From contig NZ_BMUT01000003.1 of the NCBI RefSeq assembly GCF_014650335.1, forward strand, positions 40,783 to 104,542: DNA of 63,760 nt. Reading direction: 5' to 3'. The position numbers were made by a program, and so were the translations under genes. Below are positions 44,819-52,759 of the stretch, in pieces. Positions within the stretch are counted from its first letter, which is position 1. Each line of letters opens with the position of its first letter. The stretch is from Streptomyces hiroshimensis (lineage in GTDB: Bacteria > Actinomycetota > Actinomycetes > Streptomycetales > Streptomycetaceae). Under the pieces are notes generated by a model. That model did not search any database and was not told where the DNA came from. It saw only the letters and a program-made list of their open reading frames with translations.

Positions 44819-45391
44819 ATGACAGGCGACAGCAGCAGTACGTTTCAGGCGGGGCAGACGGGGCTCATCGTCCGGATCCCGGAGGCCGAGCCGGTCGTCC
44901 ACGGGTGGCGTGAACGGCTGGACCCCTCGGCCCGGGCCGGAGTTCCCGCGCATATCACCGTACTCTTCCCGTTCCTCGACGAGAGCCGAATAGATTCGCT
45001 CGTCTCCTCAGCCCTCGCCGATGTGCTGGGAAAACACCGGGCCTTTGACCTACGGTTCGAGCAATGTGGACGACTGCCGGAAGTGCTGTATCTCGTTCCG
45101 CAACCCGACACACAGTTACAGCGACTCACGGAGGCGATTGCCGATCGATGGCACGAGGCTCCGCCGTATGGCGGCCGGTTCACCGAGATCGTGCCGCACC
45201 TGACCGTCGCCCAGGGCCAGGAGCATGCTGTCCTGGAAGAGATCGAGGCCGGCCTCTTCAGCAAACTCCCGTTCACATCGCACGTCTCGTCGGTTGAACT
45301 CATGGTGCACGACGGGACGAAGTGGCAAGGACGGGCGTCGTTCGCGCTCAGGCCCGCGCCGAAAGGCCGCACGCCCGACGGGAAGTCGTAG
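44819..45391 (+). CDS. 2H phosphoesterase (2'-5' RNA ligase family)
   Basis: 190 residues from ATG 44819. Two H-x-T motifs about 90 residues apart define the 2H superfamily: PAHITVLFPF near residue 45 and VPHLTVAQG near 138. Such enzymes hydrolyse cyclic phosphates or 2'-5' bonds in small RNAs or nucleotides. Residue 100 is encoded by a TTA codon (45116-45118), in PDTQLQRL, so the gene is a candidate for bldA-dependent translation. No clear ribosome binding site; it could be leaderless or start at GTG 44801. Divergent from the DUF1707 gene. Confidence 0.88.
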   Translation: MTGDSSSTFQAGQTGLIVRIPEAEPVVHGWRERLDPSARAGVPAHITVLFPFLDESRIDSLVSSALADVLGKHRAFDLRFEQCGRLPEVLYLVPQPDTQLQRLTEAIADRWHEAPPYGGRFTEIVPHLTVAQGQEHAVLEEIEAGLFSKLPFTSHVSSVELMVHDGTKWQGRASFALRPAPKGRTPDGKS

Positions 45392-45451
45392 GGCGCGCGG
45401 CCTGCCACAGGTGCTGTTTCCCCTGTGACCCTCGGCGGCTGGAACCGGGGC

Positions 45452-45688
45452 TTACTTGTTGATCAGGGCGTTGTCGTGGCTGCTGTTACCGACGCCCACC
45501 ACGGAGATCACGTTGCCGCCGACGTTCGGGGAGATGCGAGGGGCGACCTGCAGCACGTTTCCGGCGGCCACGCCGGGGGAGTTCTCCGCGGTGCCGACCG
45601 CCTGGCCGTGCGCACTCGCCACGGCGCCACCGGCGCCGAGGGCGGCAGCGGCGAGAACGGTCACGGCGGCGGCGTTTCGGATGCTCAT
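45452..45688 (-). CDS. chpE: Short chaplin, Cys-less (ChpE-like)
   Basis: 78 residues. Signal peptide to about VASA, then one chaplin domain: SPGVAAGNVLQVAPRISPNVGGNVISVVGVGN and ending NALIN. In most short chaplins two cysteines occupy the positions that are Gly (NVGGN) and Ala (DNALIN) here; the Cys-less form is typical of ChpE. Chaplins are secreted amyloid-forming hydrophobins of aerial hyphae. ATG 45688 with GGAGAGAG upstream. A short stem (45723-45741) lies in the leader. Confidence 0.9.
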   Translation of the reverse strand: MSIRNAAAVTVLAAAALGAGGAVASAHGQAVGTAENSPGVAAGNVLQVAPRISPNVGGNVISVVGVGNSSHDNALINK

Positions 45689-45952
45689 AGCTCTCTCCAA
45701 GAGATGGAAGAAGGGGAAGTAAGCCAGGTAAAAGCTCTGGCAACAACGAGTCTTGCGTAGGAAAAACAGCTGGCACTACCAATGGCCTGTATGTTCATCC
45801 TCCCCCGTGACCGCGTCCTCGGCATTGACCCCCTACGGGTGCGGCCTGCCAACCGCCTGACGAACATGAGTAGCCGAGCGATGCGTGCGATGGACATGCA
45901 TGCAGGCCACACCGACGAGCCGACGCACACATCGACCACTTCTCGTGTTTGG

Positions 45953-46573
45953 CTACGCGCGCGCAGGCCCGTACAAGCGGTAGCGGCTGTGCGGGACTCC
46001 GGGGCCGTGGGCGGTTTCCAGGTCCGCCGCACCGGCCGTACCAGCCGCAACCGACCATTCCGCGATCTCCACCACACGCTCCCCGTCGATCGTCAAGTGG
46101 AAGTGGGCGGCGAGCAGTCCGTCGTGCCCGGCGTCCGTCAGGGCGGCCGCCCGCGCGTCGGCCCAAGCGCGCTGTTCCCCGGGGCCTCCGCCTGTGCTGT
46201 GGCTGGTGACGACGAAGACGTCCGCTTCTCCATCCGCGTCGAGGACCGTGCTGCGGTACCTGTGGGTGCGCTCCAGGCCGGGCCGCTCGATACCCGGAAC
46301 CCGGGTATCGATACGAGCCACCCTCGCGGACCGCCCTTCCCGCACGAAAGCGAGATGCTCCTCAGCGCTCGTCCACTGCGCGTAAATGAGCAGGCCCGCG
46401 CCGCCCTCCTCCTCGAAGACGTGCATGGCCAGCTGCGCTGCCGGCGCATCCGCCGCCGACGCGTCCAGGAGCGCGTCGGCGGCGGCGCGTGAGCGTTCAG
46501 GGCTCCCGGTGATCCAGCGGCTGATGAGGGTGATCCCGGCAGCGGGGTGCTGCAGTGCAGCGATACGTGTCAT
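45953..46573 (-). CDS. Antibiotic biosynthesis monooxygenase (ABM)-like protein
   Basis: 206 residues from ATG 46573. Two tandem alpha-beta ferredoxin-like halves: AGITLISRWITGSPERSRAAADALL with HVFEEEGGAGLLIYAQWTSAEEHLAF, and VFVVTSHSTGGGPGEQRAWADA later, typical of a dimeric ABM/DUF4286 fold that oxidises quinols without cofactor. The promoter has a SoxR-type box and the ATG follows almost immediately, which fits a leaderless redox-induced mRNA. S. coelicolor SoxR controls a putative monooxygenase of this kind. Confidence 0.8.
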   Translation of the reverse strand: MTRIAALQHPAAGITLISRWITGSPERSRAAADALLDASAADAPAAQLAMHVFEEEGGAGLLIYAQWTSAEEHLAFVREGRSARVARIDTRVPGIERPGLERTHRYRSTVLDADGEADVFVVTSHSTGGGPGEQRAWADARAAALTDAGHDGLLAAHFHLTIDGERVVEIAEWSVAAGTAGAADLETAHGPGVPHSRYRLYGPARA

Positions 46574-46579
46574 GCCAGG

Positions 46580-46610
46580 ACACTCACACCTCAACCTCAG
46601 TTGAGGTCAA
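46580..46610 (-). promoter_or_regulatory. SoxR-like promoter/operator (site 1)
   Basis: Read on the minus strand: TTGACC as -35, then CCTCAACTGAGGTTGAGG, a perfect match to the SoxR half-sites CCTCAA-N6-TTGAGG, inside the long spacer, and the start ATG at 46573. The match to the site at 54017-54047 includes identical spacing to the ATG (37 bases from TTGACC to ATG). At a 19-base spacing the -10 would be GAGTGT, poor, as for activator-dependent MerR promoters. Confidence 0.7.
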
Positions 46611-46682
46611 CCCACGACGCTTACGGCCCAGGAAAGCGGACGGCGCTCGTCCTTGCCGCTCTCGTCCTCCGGGCCACGGGTC

Positions 46683-47768
46683 CTACGGAGGTGGGGATCC
46701 GGCGAGCGTAGGCCACAGCAGCGGGTCCTCGAAGTCCAGCGCCCACAGTGCGGTGTGCTCGACTCCGTACTTGCGCAGGACGGGCAAGTGGGCGGCGATC
46801 CCCCGTGCGTCCTGGTACCAGACCTCGCGCTGCCGGCCGTCCTCGGTGTAGGTGAAGTGCGGGGTCCGAGAGCCGCCGTCGAGGGCGTAGGGCGCACCGA
46901 CGCGCCGACGCAGCACCTCGGCCTCGCGGGATGTGCGGTGGGCGGCGCGGGCGGGGTCGCCCACACGGTGGTCCCAGCCGTAGGCGGGGATACCCATCTC
47001 GATTTTCTGCGGGGGTACGCGCGCGGTCGCGTAGCGCAGGATGTCCTCGTACCACGCGGGGCTGGAGAGCGGGCCGGGCGGGTCCAGAGCGTTGTGGAGG
47101 TTGTAGCCCATGATCCGCAGGCGGTCGAGAGTGCGGCCCAGGTGCGCGTAGTCGTAGACCGGGCCCTCGTCGCGGGCCGCCGTACGGGGGAAGACGGCGG
47201 CCGTGCATTCCTTGTGCAGGGTGTGCAGGCGACCGCACACCTCGGTGATCAGGGAGTTGAAGCCCGTACGCACCTGCTCGACGACGGCCGGGGCGGCGCC
47301 GGTTTCGTTCATCTTCTCGTAGTCGAGGTCGAGGCCGTCGTACGGGCGGCTGGTGACCAGGCGCACGAGGGTGTCGACGTGCACAGCACGGGTCTTCGGG
47401 TCGGCTGTCAGTCGTGCCATGCCGGCGGCGTCCAGGCTCTCGGTGACGGTCGGCACGACCTTGATCCCGCCCTGGTGCAGCCCGTCGATCACGGCCCGGT
47501 CGCCCGCGCCGGCGTGTTCCTCGATGCGGTCCGCGGCGGTGGCCTCGTACCAGAAGGGGCTGACGGTGTGGAGCTGGTCGGCGTGGGCGAGCGCGTCCTG
47601 GTAGGCGCCCGGTTCCCAGAACGGCAGCCAGGCGGAGACGGTGCGCTGCTCCGGGGTCCGGGAGGCGGGTGGATCGGCGGTCGCGGACGGGGGCGGCAGC
47701 GGGCTGAGGAGGGCGACGACTCCGGCCAGGACGGCGGCGGCCGGGACGACGGCGTGTCTGCGGGCCAT
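46683..47768 (-). CDS. Secreted glycoside hydrolase family 18-like protein
   Basis: 361 residues. Signal peptide to about ATA-DPP. The family 18 catalytic motif DxxDxDxE is complete in YDGLDLDYEKM, with the last Glu as proton donor; GYNLHNALD and IPAYGWDHRV fit the (beta/alpha)8 barrel. ALWALDFEDPLLW closes the barrel. This is the chitinase / spore-germination SleL-like type; the sugar substrate is unknown. ATG 47768. Confidence 0.9.
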   Translation of the reverse strand: MARRHAVVPAAAVLAGVVALLSPLPPPSATADPPASRTPEQRTVSAWLPFWEPGAYQDALAHADQLHTVSPFWYEATAADRIEEHAGAGDRAVIDGLHQGGIKVVPTVTESLDAAGMARLTADPKTRAVHVDTLVRLVTSRPYDGLDLDYEKMNETGAAPAVVEQVRTGFNSLITEVCGRLHTLHKECTAAVFPRTAARDEGPVYDYAHLGRTLDRLRIMGYNLHNALDPPGPLSSPAWYEDILRYATARVPPQKIEMGIPAYGWDHRVGDPARAAHRTSREAEVLRRRVGAPYALDGGSRTPHFTYTEDGRQREVWYQDARGIAAHLPVLRKYGVEHTALWALDFEDPLLWPTLAGSPPP

Positions 47769-47873
47769 TCATCCAGCGTGGTACGTGAGCGACCGGTGAG
47801 CGAGCCACGATGGCCCACTCGGGAACGGCGTCCACCGGGGCTAGCCGGGCCCGCCCAGGGGCGGGAGAGACGG

Positions 47874-47999
47874 TGCACCGAGCGCTTCCCTGGTGTGGAC
47901 GTGCTCGTCTTCGGCCACAGTCACATCCCCTGGGACACCACCGCCCCCGGCGGTATGCGCCTGCTCAACCCGGGCTCCCCCACCGACCGGCGCCGCCCA
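47874..47999 (+). pseudogene. Metallophosphoesterase (YfcE-like) C-terminal remnant
   Basis: One frame reads FPGVDVLVFGHSHIPW then LNPGSPTDRRR, the highly conserved last third of YfcE/MJ0936-type phosphodiesterases with the final metal-binding GHSH. Nothing upstream encodes the rest, and downstream it runs into the next gene without a proper end. A gene fragment, best read as decay or the edge of an old rearrangement. Confidence 0.75.
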
Positions 48000-48068
48000 C
48001 GGGACCTGGGCGCCCCTCCCCGGTTGTCAGTGGCCCCGTTGTCAGTGGCCTCGTGCATCATCACCGGT

Positions 48069-48953
48069 ATGACACAGAGCACCACCGACGCCCTGCACAC
48101 GCTCGCCCGCGAGCACCTGCCCGCCGAGATCGCCGAGAGGTGGATCGGCCTGCTGCGACCGAGCCTCCGCTTGGAGAAGGCCACGAGTACGAGCACCGGC
48201 ACGGGTACGGGTGCGGGTACGGAGGGTGAGCCTGTCGTCGGCCGGCTCGGAGGCCTGCCGGAGCTTCCGGAGAGCGAGGAGTGGCCCGTGTGGGAAGGGC
48301 ACGGCCCGCTGTCCTTCGTCGCTTCGCTCGACTGCGCGGCTCTCCCCTCCGCAGCCCTCGACATAGCCGTCCCTTCGGACGGCACGCTGGCCTTCTTCTA
48401 CTTCGACGGGCAGCTGGACGACGGCTGTGCAGTGGTCTCGCCCTACGAGTCCGGCACCTGGGCGGGGGCGCGCGTCCTGTATGTGCCGGCGGGAGTCCCC
48501 GTCGCGGAGCGGGCGGCGCCCGAGGGTCTCCGGCCGTACCCCGAGGTCGCATTGACGGCGCGCGTGGAGACGACGGCGCCCTATCTCCGGCACCCGGTGG
48601 TCTACCGGGAATTCGCCCCGATGCCCGACGACCACCCTCTGTGGGACGAGGATTTCCAGGAGGGCCTGTGGGACTTCTCCGAGGGCACCGAGCACCGCCT
48701 CGGCGGACACGCGAACCCGGTGCAGGACGAGGTGGAGTCCGAGGTTGCCTGTGGCGTCCTCGAAAACCCGCCGTGGACGGATCCCCGTATCAACGACGAG
48801 GCACTGCGCTGGGTCCTGCTCGCCCAGTTCGACACGGACGACGACGCCGACATGATGTGGGGCGACTGCGGTGCCCTCTACTGGCTCATACGCCCGGAAG
48901 ACCTCGCGGCGCGCCGCTTCGACCGCGCGATGTTCACGTGGCAGTGCAGCTGA
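48069..48953 (+). CDS. DUF1963 (YwqG-like) protein
   Basis: 294 residues from ATG 48069. The DUF1963 blocks are present: VVGRLGGLPELPESEEWPVWEG, GHGPLSFVASLDCAAL, GTLAFFYFDGQLD, RLGGHANPVQDEVE and VLLAQFDTDDDADMMWGDCG with ALYWLIRPEDLAARRFD. A Thr/Gly-rich insert (TSTSTGTGTGAGTEG) near residue 40 is a simple-sequence expansion. Function of the family is unknown; often found near toxins or Hcp-type genes, not here. Confidence 0.88.
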   Translation: MTQSTTDALHTLAREHLPAEIAERWIGLLRPSLRLEKATSTSTGTGTGAGTEGEPVVGRLGGLPELPESEEWPVWEGHGPLSFVASLDCAALPSAALDIAVPSDGTLAFFYFDGQLDDGCAVVSPYESGTWAGARVLYVPAGVPVAERAAPEGLRPYPEVALTARVETTAPYLRHPVVYREFAPMPDDHPLWDEDFQEGLWDFSEGTEHRLGGHANPVQDEVESEVACGVLENPPWTDPRINDEALRWVLLAQFDTDDDADMMWGDCGALYWLIRPEDLAARRFDRAMFTWQCS

Positions 48954-49072
48954 CGAAGAGCCGGCCGGTGCGCAAGCCGCAGCCGCGGGCAGAGCGGAAG
49001 CAGGCCGAGTAGCGCCCATTCGCTCGCCATGCAACAGTTCGACAGCACTGAAGGCGCTATCCCCTTGCCGCA

Positions 49073-49564
49073 TTGGGTAATTCATCTTCAAACGCGCTAC
49101 TCGAAGATGCGGAAATTCTCCACAACTACACCCCTGTCGGCTGCGGCACCGGGTCGTTGCTCCGCCAGGCTCGTTCCCGCTTCCCCGGCAGCGCCTTGAC
49201 CGGGATCGATCCCGCGCCGTCGATGGTGCGTACAGCCCGTGTGCGTGCCGCGGAGACATTCTGGAAGGACCAACAGCTGGGGCTGAGGGAGATCGAGCGC
49301 GTGTTGCGGACAACAGGATGCGTCGTCATCGCCGACCATTTCGCCACCGGCTGGCTGCGGCCCTTCTTCGCGGCCGTGCGGAAGCGCGACCGCATGCACA
49401 CGCGCCGCGAAGTCGACGTCATGCTGCGTGCGGGTGGCCTGACGCCGACCGATTGGCGGATCGCACACACGGTCCCGGCGTTCCTTCTGGGAAGGCCACG
49501 CCGGCATACGAACGCCCCCTCTCCCCTGCCACTGGCCGCCGTCATCACAGCGCTGAAGCTCTGA
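49073..49564 (+). pseudogene. Class I SAM methyltransferase with internal deletion
   Basis: The frame has motif I VGCGTGSLLRQARSRFPGS and the acidic strand LTGIDPAPSMV, then jumps to FWKDQQLGLREIERVLRTTG and VIADHFATGWLRPFFAAV, which in complete enzymes lie about 40 residues further on. The segment between (motif II/III, with the FDLVVS strand) is missing around base 49250. Upstream of motif I the usual VLDV is also lost. Probably non-functional; if expressed, a very short Rossmann remnant. Confidence 0.75.
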
Positions 49565-49589
49565 GCGACGATCGGGCGAGACTGGCGTC

Positions 49590-50477
49590 ATGGATCTCCT
49601 GTCGTTGCGATATTTCCAGGCCGTGGCCCGTCACCAGCACATCAGCCGGGCCGCGGAGGAACTCCGGGTCGCCCAGCCGTCGGTGAGCCGGACAATCATC
49701 CGACTTGAATCGGAACTTGGCATTCCGCTGTTTGACCGACGGGGGCGCCGGATACGGCTCAATGAGCACGGAGCGGCCTTCCTGCGCCGTGTCGAGCGGG
49801 CACTGGCCGAGCTCGACGACGCCCGGCGGGAAATGTCCGATGCCGCAGGCGCCGGCCCGGGCCGGATCGCCGTCGCCGCCGAGACCCTTCCTCAGCTGGC
49901 CGGGACGCTGGCCGCCTTCCGTATGCACCGTCCCGGAGTGCGCGTGCGCTTGTTCCAGGCTCCGGTGGACTCGATGAGACGTCACCTGCGCTCCGCCGAG
50001 GTGGACTTCGCGCTCGCCTCCCAGCCGTTGGCCGGGCCTGAATTGTGCTCGCTGGAACTGTTCCGGGACGAGGTGCTGCTGGCTGTGCCGCCCGGGCATC
50101 CGCTGGCCGACCGGGGGTGCGTCACAGTGGCCGAGCTGGCCGACGAAGAGTTCGTCAGCACGCGCACCGGCCACTGGCAACGCGCCCTGCTGGAGAGGCT
50201 TTTCGCCCACGAGGGGCTTACGCCGCAGGTGGTCTGCGAGGGCGACGAAGCCGCCGCCACCCCGGAGCTGATCGGCGCCGGGCTGGGCATCGGCCTGATG
50301 CCGGCCGTCGCCCGGCGGACCCTCGGCGAGCGCAGCCCGGTGGCCTGGGTGCGGCTGGATGCCGCGGACTGCCACCGCACGCTGACCCTGGTATGGCGCC
50401 GGGACGCCTACCTCTCCCCCGCGGCCCTGGACTTTCGCCGGCTGGCCACGGAACAGCTCATGCTCCAAGAGTCATAA
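49590..50477 (+). CDS. LysR family transcriptional regulator
   Basis: 295 residues from ATG 49590. Winged HTH at the N terminus: LLSLRYFQAVARHQHIS, RAAEELRVAQPSVSRTII, RLESELGIPLFDRRGRRIRL. The co-inducer domain follows with VDFALASQPL and AGLGIGLMPA. It is transcribed in the same direction as the acyl-CoA ligase gene 119 bases downstream rather than divergently, so control of that gene is plausible but not the classical layout. Confidence 0.93.
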   Translation: MDLLSLRYFQAVARHQHISRAAEELRVAQPSVSRTIIRLESELGIPLFDRRGRRIRLNEHGAAFLRRVERALAELDDARREMSDAAGAGPGRIAVAAETLPQLAGTLAAFRMHRPGVRVRLFQAPVDSMRRHLRSAEVDFALASQPLAGPELCSLELFRDEVLLAVPPGHPLADRGCVTVAELADEEFVSTRTGHWQRALLERLFAHEGLTPQVVCEGDEAAATPELIGAGLGIGLMPAVARRTLGERSPVAWVRLDAADCHRTLTLVWRRDAYLSPAALDFRRLATEQLMLQES

Positions 50478-50532
50478 GCACATGGCGGAACCGGTCGTGG
50501 AAGGCATGAGTGGACGGCGCTAGCGTCAAGGT

Positions 50533-50572
50533 CGTCCACGCGTCCACCCGTCCACGCATCCACGCATCCACC
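50533..50572. repeat. Five 8-bp tandem units upstream of the ligase gene
   Basis: CGTCCACG, CGTCCACC, CGTCCACG, CATCCACG, CATCCACC, ending 24 bases before the ATG of the ligase. Confidence 0.9.
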
Positions 50573-50596
50573 GGTTTCCGGCAAGGGAGAACAGCG

Positions 50597-52144
50597 ATGA
50601 GTCACCAGCGCCCCGCTACGCATGGCGGTTTCAGCAGTTACGTGGAGGCCGTCCTCGACGTGCTGTCCGCCGAGCCGGGGCGGGCGGCCGTCACCACGAC
50701 CGAGGGGTTGGTGATCAGCGCGGCAGAGTTCCGGGACCAGGTCTACCGGCTCGCCGGGGAGCTGGCGGAGCGCGGTGTGGCCCGCGGCACCACGGTCACC
50801 CTGCTCACCGGCAACACCGCCGAGGCCATCGTCGCCCGCTACGCCGCCAACCTGGCGGGTGCCCGGGTGGTCGGTCTCTACGAGGGCACGAGCCCGCCGA
50901 CCATGGCCCGCATCATGGCGAGCGTGGACTGCTCGCTCCTGCTGGTGGACGGCCGACGGGACGCCGCTGCCGAGGAGCTGCGACAGCTCGCCGGCGTTCC
51001 CCCCATGCTCTCCCTGGGCCCGAGCGGCTTCACCGAGGACGTACTGGCCGTGGCCGCCCGGCGCCCGGCGCGGCCCATGGGCGGCCTGGTGGGCCCGGAC
51101 GACGACTGGTGCATCCGGCACACGGGCGGGACCACCGGAATCCCCAAGGGCATCCAGATGACCCACGGTTCCTACCGGCGCACCCTGGACCACCGGCTCG
51201 CCGGAACCGGCGACCGGCCCCGCTATCTGGCCTGCACCTCGCTCGCCCATCTCGCCGGAATCTTCGCCGACATGACGCTCTACCGAGGCGGCTCGGTGGT
51301 CCTGCGGCACGAGTTCGAGCCCGGGGACGCGCTGGCCGCGATCGAGCGCGAGCGCATCACCCACACCTGGCTGCTGCCGCCGCTGCTCTACCAGCTGCTC
51401 GATCACCCGGACCTGGCCGGCACCGATCTGTCCAGCCTGCGCCGGATCACCTACGGCGGCACCGCCGCCTCGCCGGCCAGGCTGCGGCAGGCGGCCAAGG
51501 CCCTGGGGCCCGTCCTCTACGGCTGGTACGGGCAGTCCGAGGCGCAGTACATCACCGAAGCGGGTCCCGGCGAGCAGGAGCTGACCGGCTTCGGCGGGCA
51601 CCTGACGGTCGGCCGGGCCATGCCCGGCGTGGAGATCGCCGTCCGGGACGCCGCCGGCACCACCTTGCCGCCCGGGGAGCGGGGTGAGGTGCAGGTGCGC
51701 TCGCCCTATGTGATGTCCGGCTACTGGAAGCAGCCGGAGCTCACCGCCGAGGTGCTGCAGGACGGCTGGGTGCGCACCGGTGACGTCGGCTATCTCGACG
51801 AGGACGGCTACCTTTACATCGTGGACCGGATCAAGGAGATGATCGTGGTCGTCGGCGGCCACGTCTATCCGGCCGAGCTGGAGGACCTGCTGCTGAGCCA
51901 CCCCGCCATCGCCCAGTGCACGGTCTTCGGCAGCCGGGACGAACAGTCGGTGGAACACGTCCACGCCGCCGTGGTGCCCGCCGCCGGACATCGACCCCCC
52001 TCACTGGAGGAGATACGGGACTTCGTCACCTCCCGCAAAGGACGTCTCTACGCTCCCGAGACCCTGCAGCTGATGTCCGCCATTCCGCTGACGGCGGCGG
52101 GCAAGCCGGACAGGAAGACGCTGCGGTCCCAGCTGCCCGGCTGA
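50597..52144 (+). CDS. AMP-binding acyl-CoA ligase
   Basis: 515 residues from ATG 50597, with AAGGGAG upstream. Adenylate-forming enzyme: P-loop HTGGTTGIPKGIQMTH (A3), YGWYGQSEAQ (A5), GWVRTGDVGYLDEDGYLYI and VDRIKEMI (A7-A8), and the catalytic Lys of A10 in TAAGKPDRKTL. It activates a carboxylic acid as acyl-AMP and transfers it to CoA or a carrier. The substrate pocket gives no obvious assignment. No carrier protein or PKS gene is adjacent. Confidence 0.92.
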   Translation: MSHQRPATHGGFSSYVEAVLDVLSAEPGRAAVTTTEGLVISAAEFRDQVYRLAGELAERGVARGTTVTLLTGNTAEAIVARYAANLAGARVVGLYEGTSPPTMARIMASVDCSLLLVDGRRDAAAEELRQLAGVPPMLSLGPSGFTEDVLAVAARRPARPMGGLVGPDDDWCIRHTGGTTGIPKGIQMTHGSYRRTLDHRLAGTGDRPRYLACTSLAHLAGIFADMTLYRGGSVVLRHEFEPGDALAAIERERITHTWLLPPLLYQLLDHPDLAGTDLSSLRRITYGGTAASPARLRQAAKALGPVLYGWYGQSEAQYITEAGPGEQELTGFGGHLTVGRAMPGVEIAVRDAAGTTLPPGERGEVQVRSPYVMSGYWKQPELTAEVLQDGWVRTGDVGYLDEDGYLYIVDRIKEMIVVVGGHVYPAELEDLLLSHPAIAQCTVFGSRDEQSVEHVHAAVVPAAGHRPPSLEEIRDFVTSRKGRLYAPETLQLMSAIPLTAAGKPDRKTLRSQLPG

Positions 52145-52271
52145 TATCCGGCAGTACACACAAATGATTTAGTGACCCCCCGTGGGGGTGACGGGCGAGT
52201 GGCGGCGCATTGCGCCGGGGTAGGGGGCCCTGGGCCATAAAAGAGGCCCGCATTGAGATTGAGGGGGACAT

Positions 52272-52670
52272 GTGAAAGCAGTCAGGTATCTGGTCGCGCC
52301 GCTCGCCGTGGGAATGGCGTTGGCCACGGGGTCCGCCTCCGTCGCGGTACCGGCGGCGCGCGTCGCGCTCACGAACGCCGACAACGGGCGATCCGTCCCG
52401 GCGGCCCTTGGCGATGACATCGAGGTGCGCCTCACCTCCTACCGCGAATCCGGGCTCACCTACACGTGGAGCACCCCGCAGTCCGGCAACACCACGGTGC
52501 TCCGGCGGACCACGGGCGGTACGAAGCCGGACGGCGGCGCATCGGCGGTGTTCCGCGCACAACACGGGGGTACGGCCACGATCAGCGCCGCACGCAGGTG
52601 CCATGCCGATGCCGGCCATGTCTGCCCGTTGGTCATCGCGCCGTGGAGGGCCAGAATCCGGGTGGAGTGA
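52272..52670 (+). CDS. Small secreted protein, possible chagasin-like (I42) inhibitor
   Basis: 132 residues from GTG 52272, with GAGGGGG four bases before. Signal peptide to about VAVPAA. The mature part has strand pattern and loops reminiscent of chagasin-type inhibitors of cysteine peptidases: SGLTYTWSTPQSGNTTVL, GGTKPDGGASAVFRA (G-x-x-G turn) and APWRARIRV near the end, with two cysteines. The match to the L2/L4/L6 loop motifs is only partial, so the assignment is tentative. Confidence 0.55.
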   Translation: MKAVRYLVAPLAVGMALATGSASVAVPAARVALTNADNGRSVPAALGDDIEVRLTSYRESGLTYTWSTPQSGNTTVLRRTTGGTKPDGGASAVFRAQHGGTATISAARRCHADAGHVCPLVIAPWRARIRVE

Positions 52671-52759
52671 CCCCAGGTGGAGCGACGGGGCCCGGTGACC
52701 GGCGGGCCACCCCGGCAGCCGCCGGTCAGGGCCTCACCGCACCTCGCGCGTCTCACCAC

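Noticed and set aside
46653..48068. Plus-strand frame preceding the DUF1963 gene in the same reading frame
   Set aside because: Antisense of the GH18 gene up to about 47.77 kb. Only the short metallophosphoesterase tail within it looks like true coding remains.
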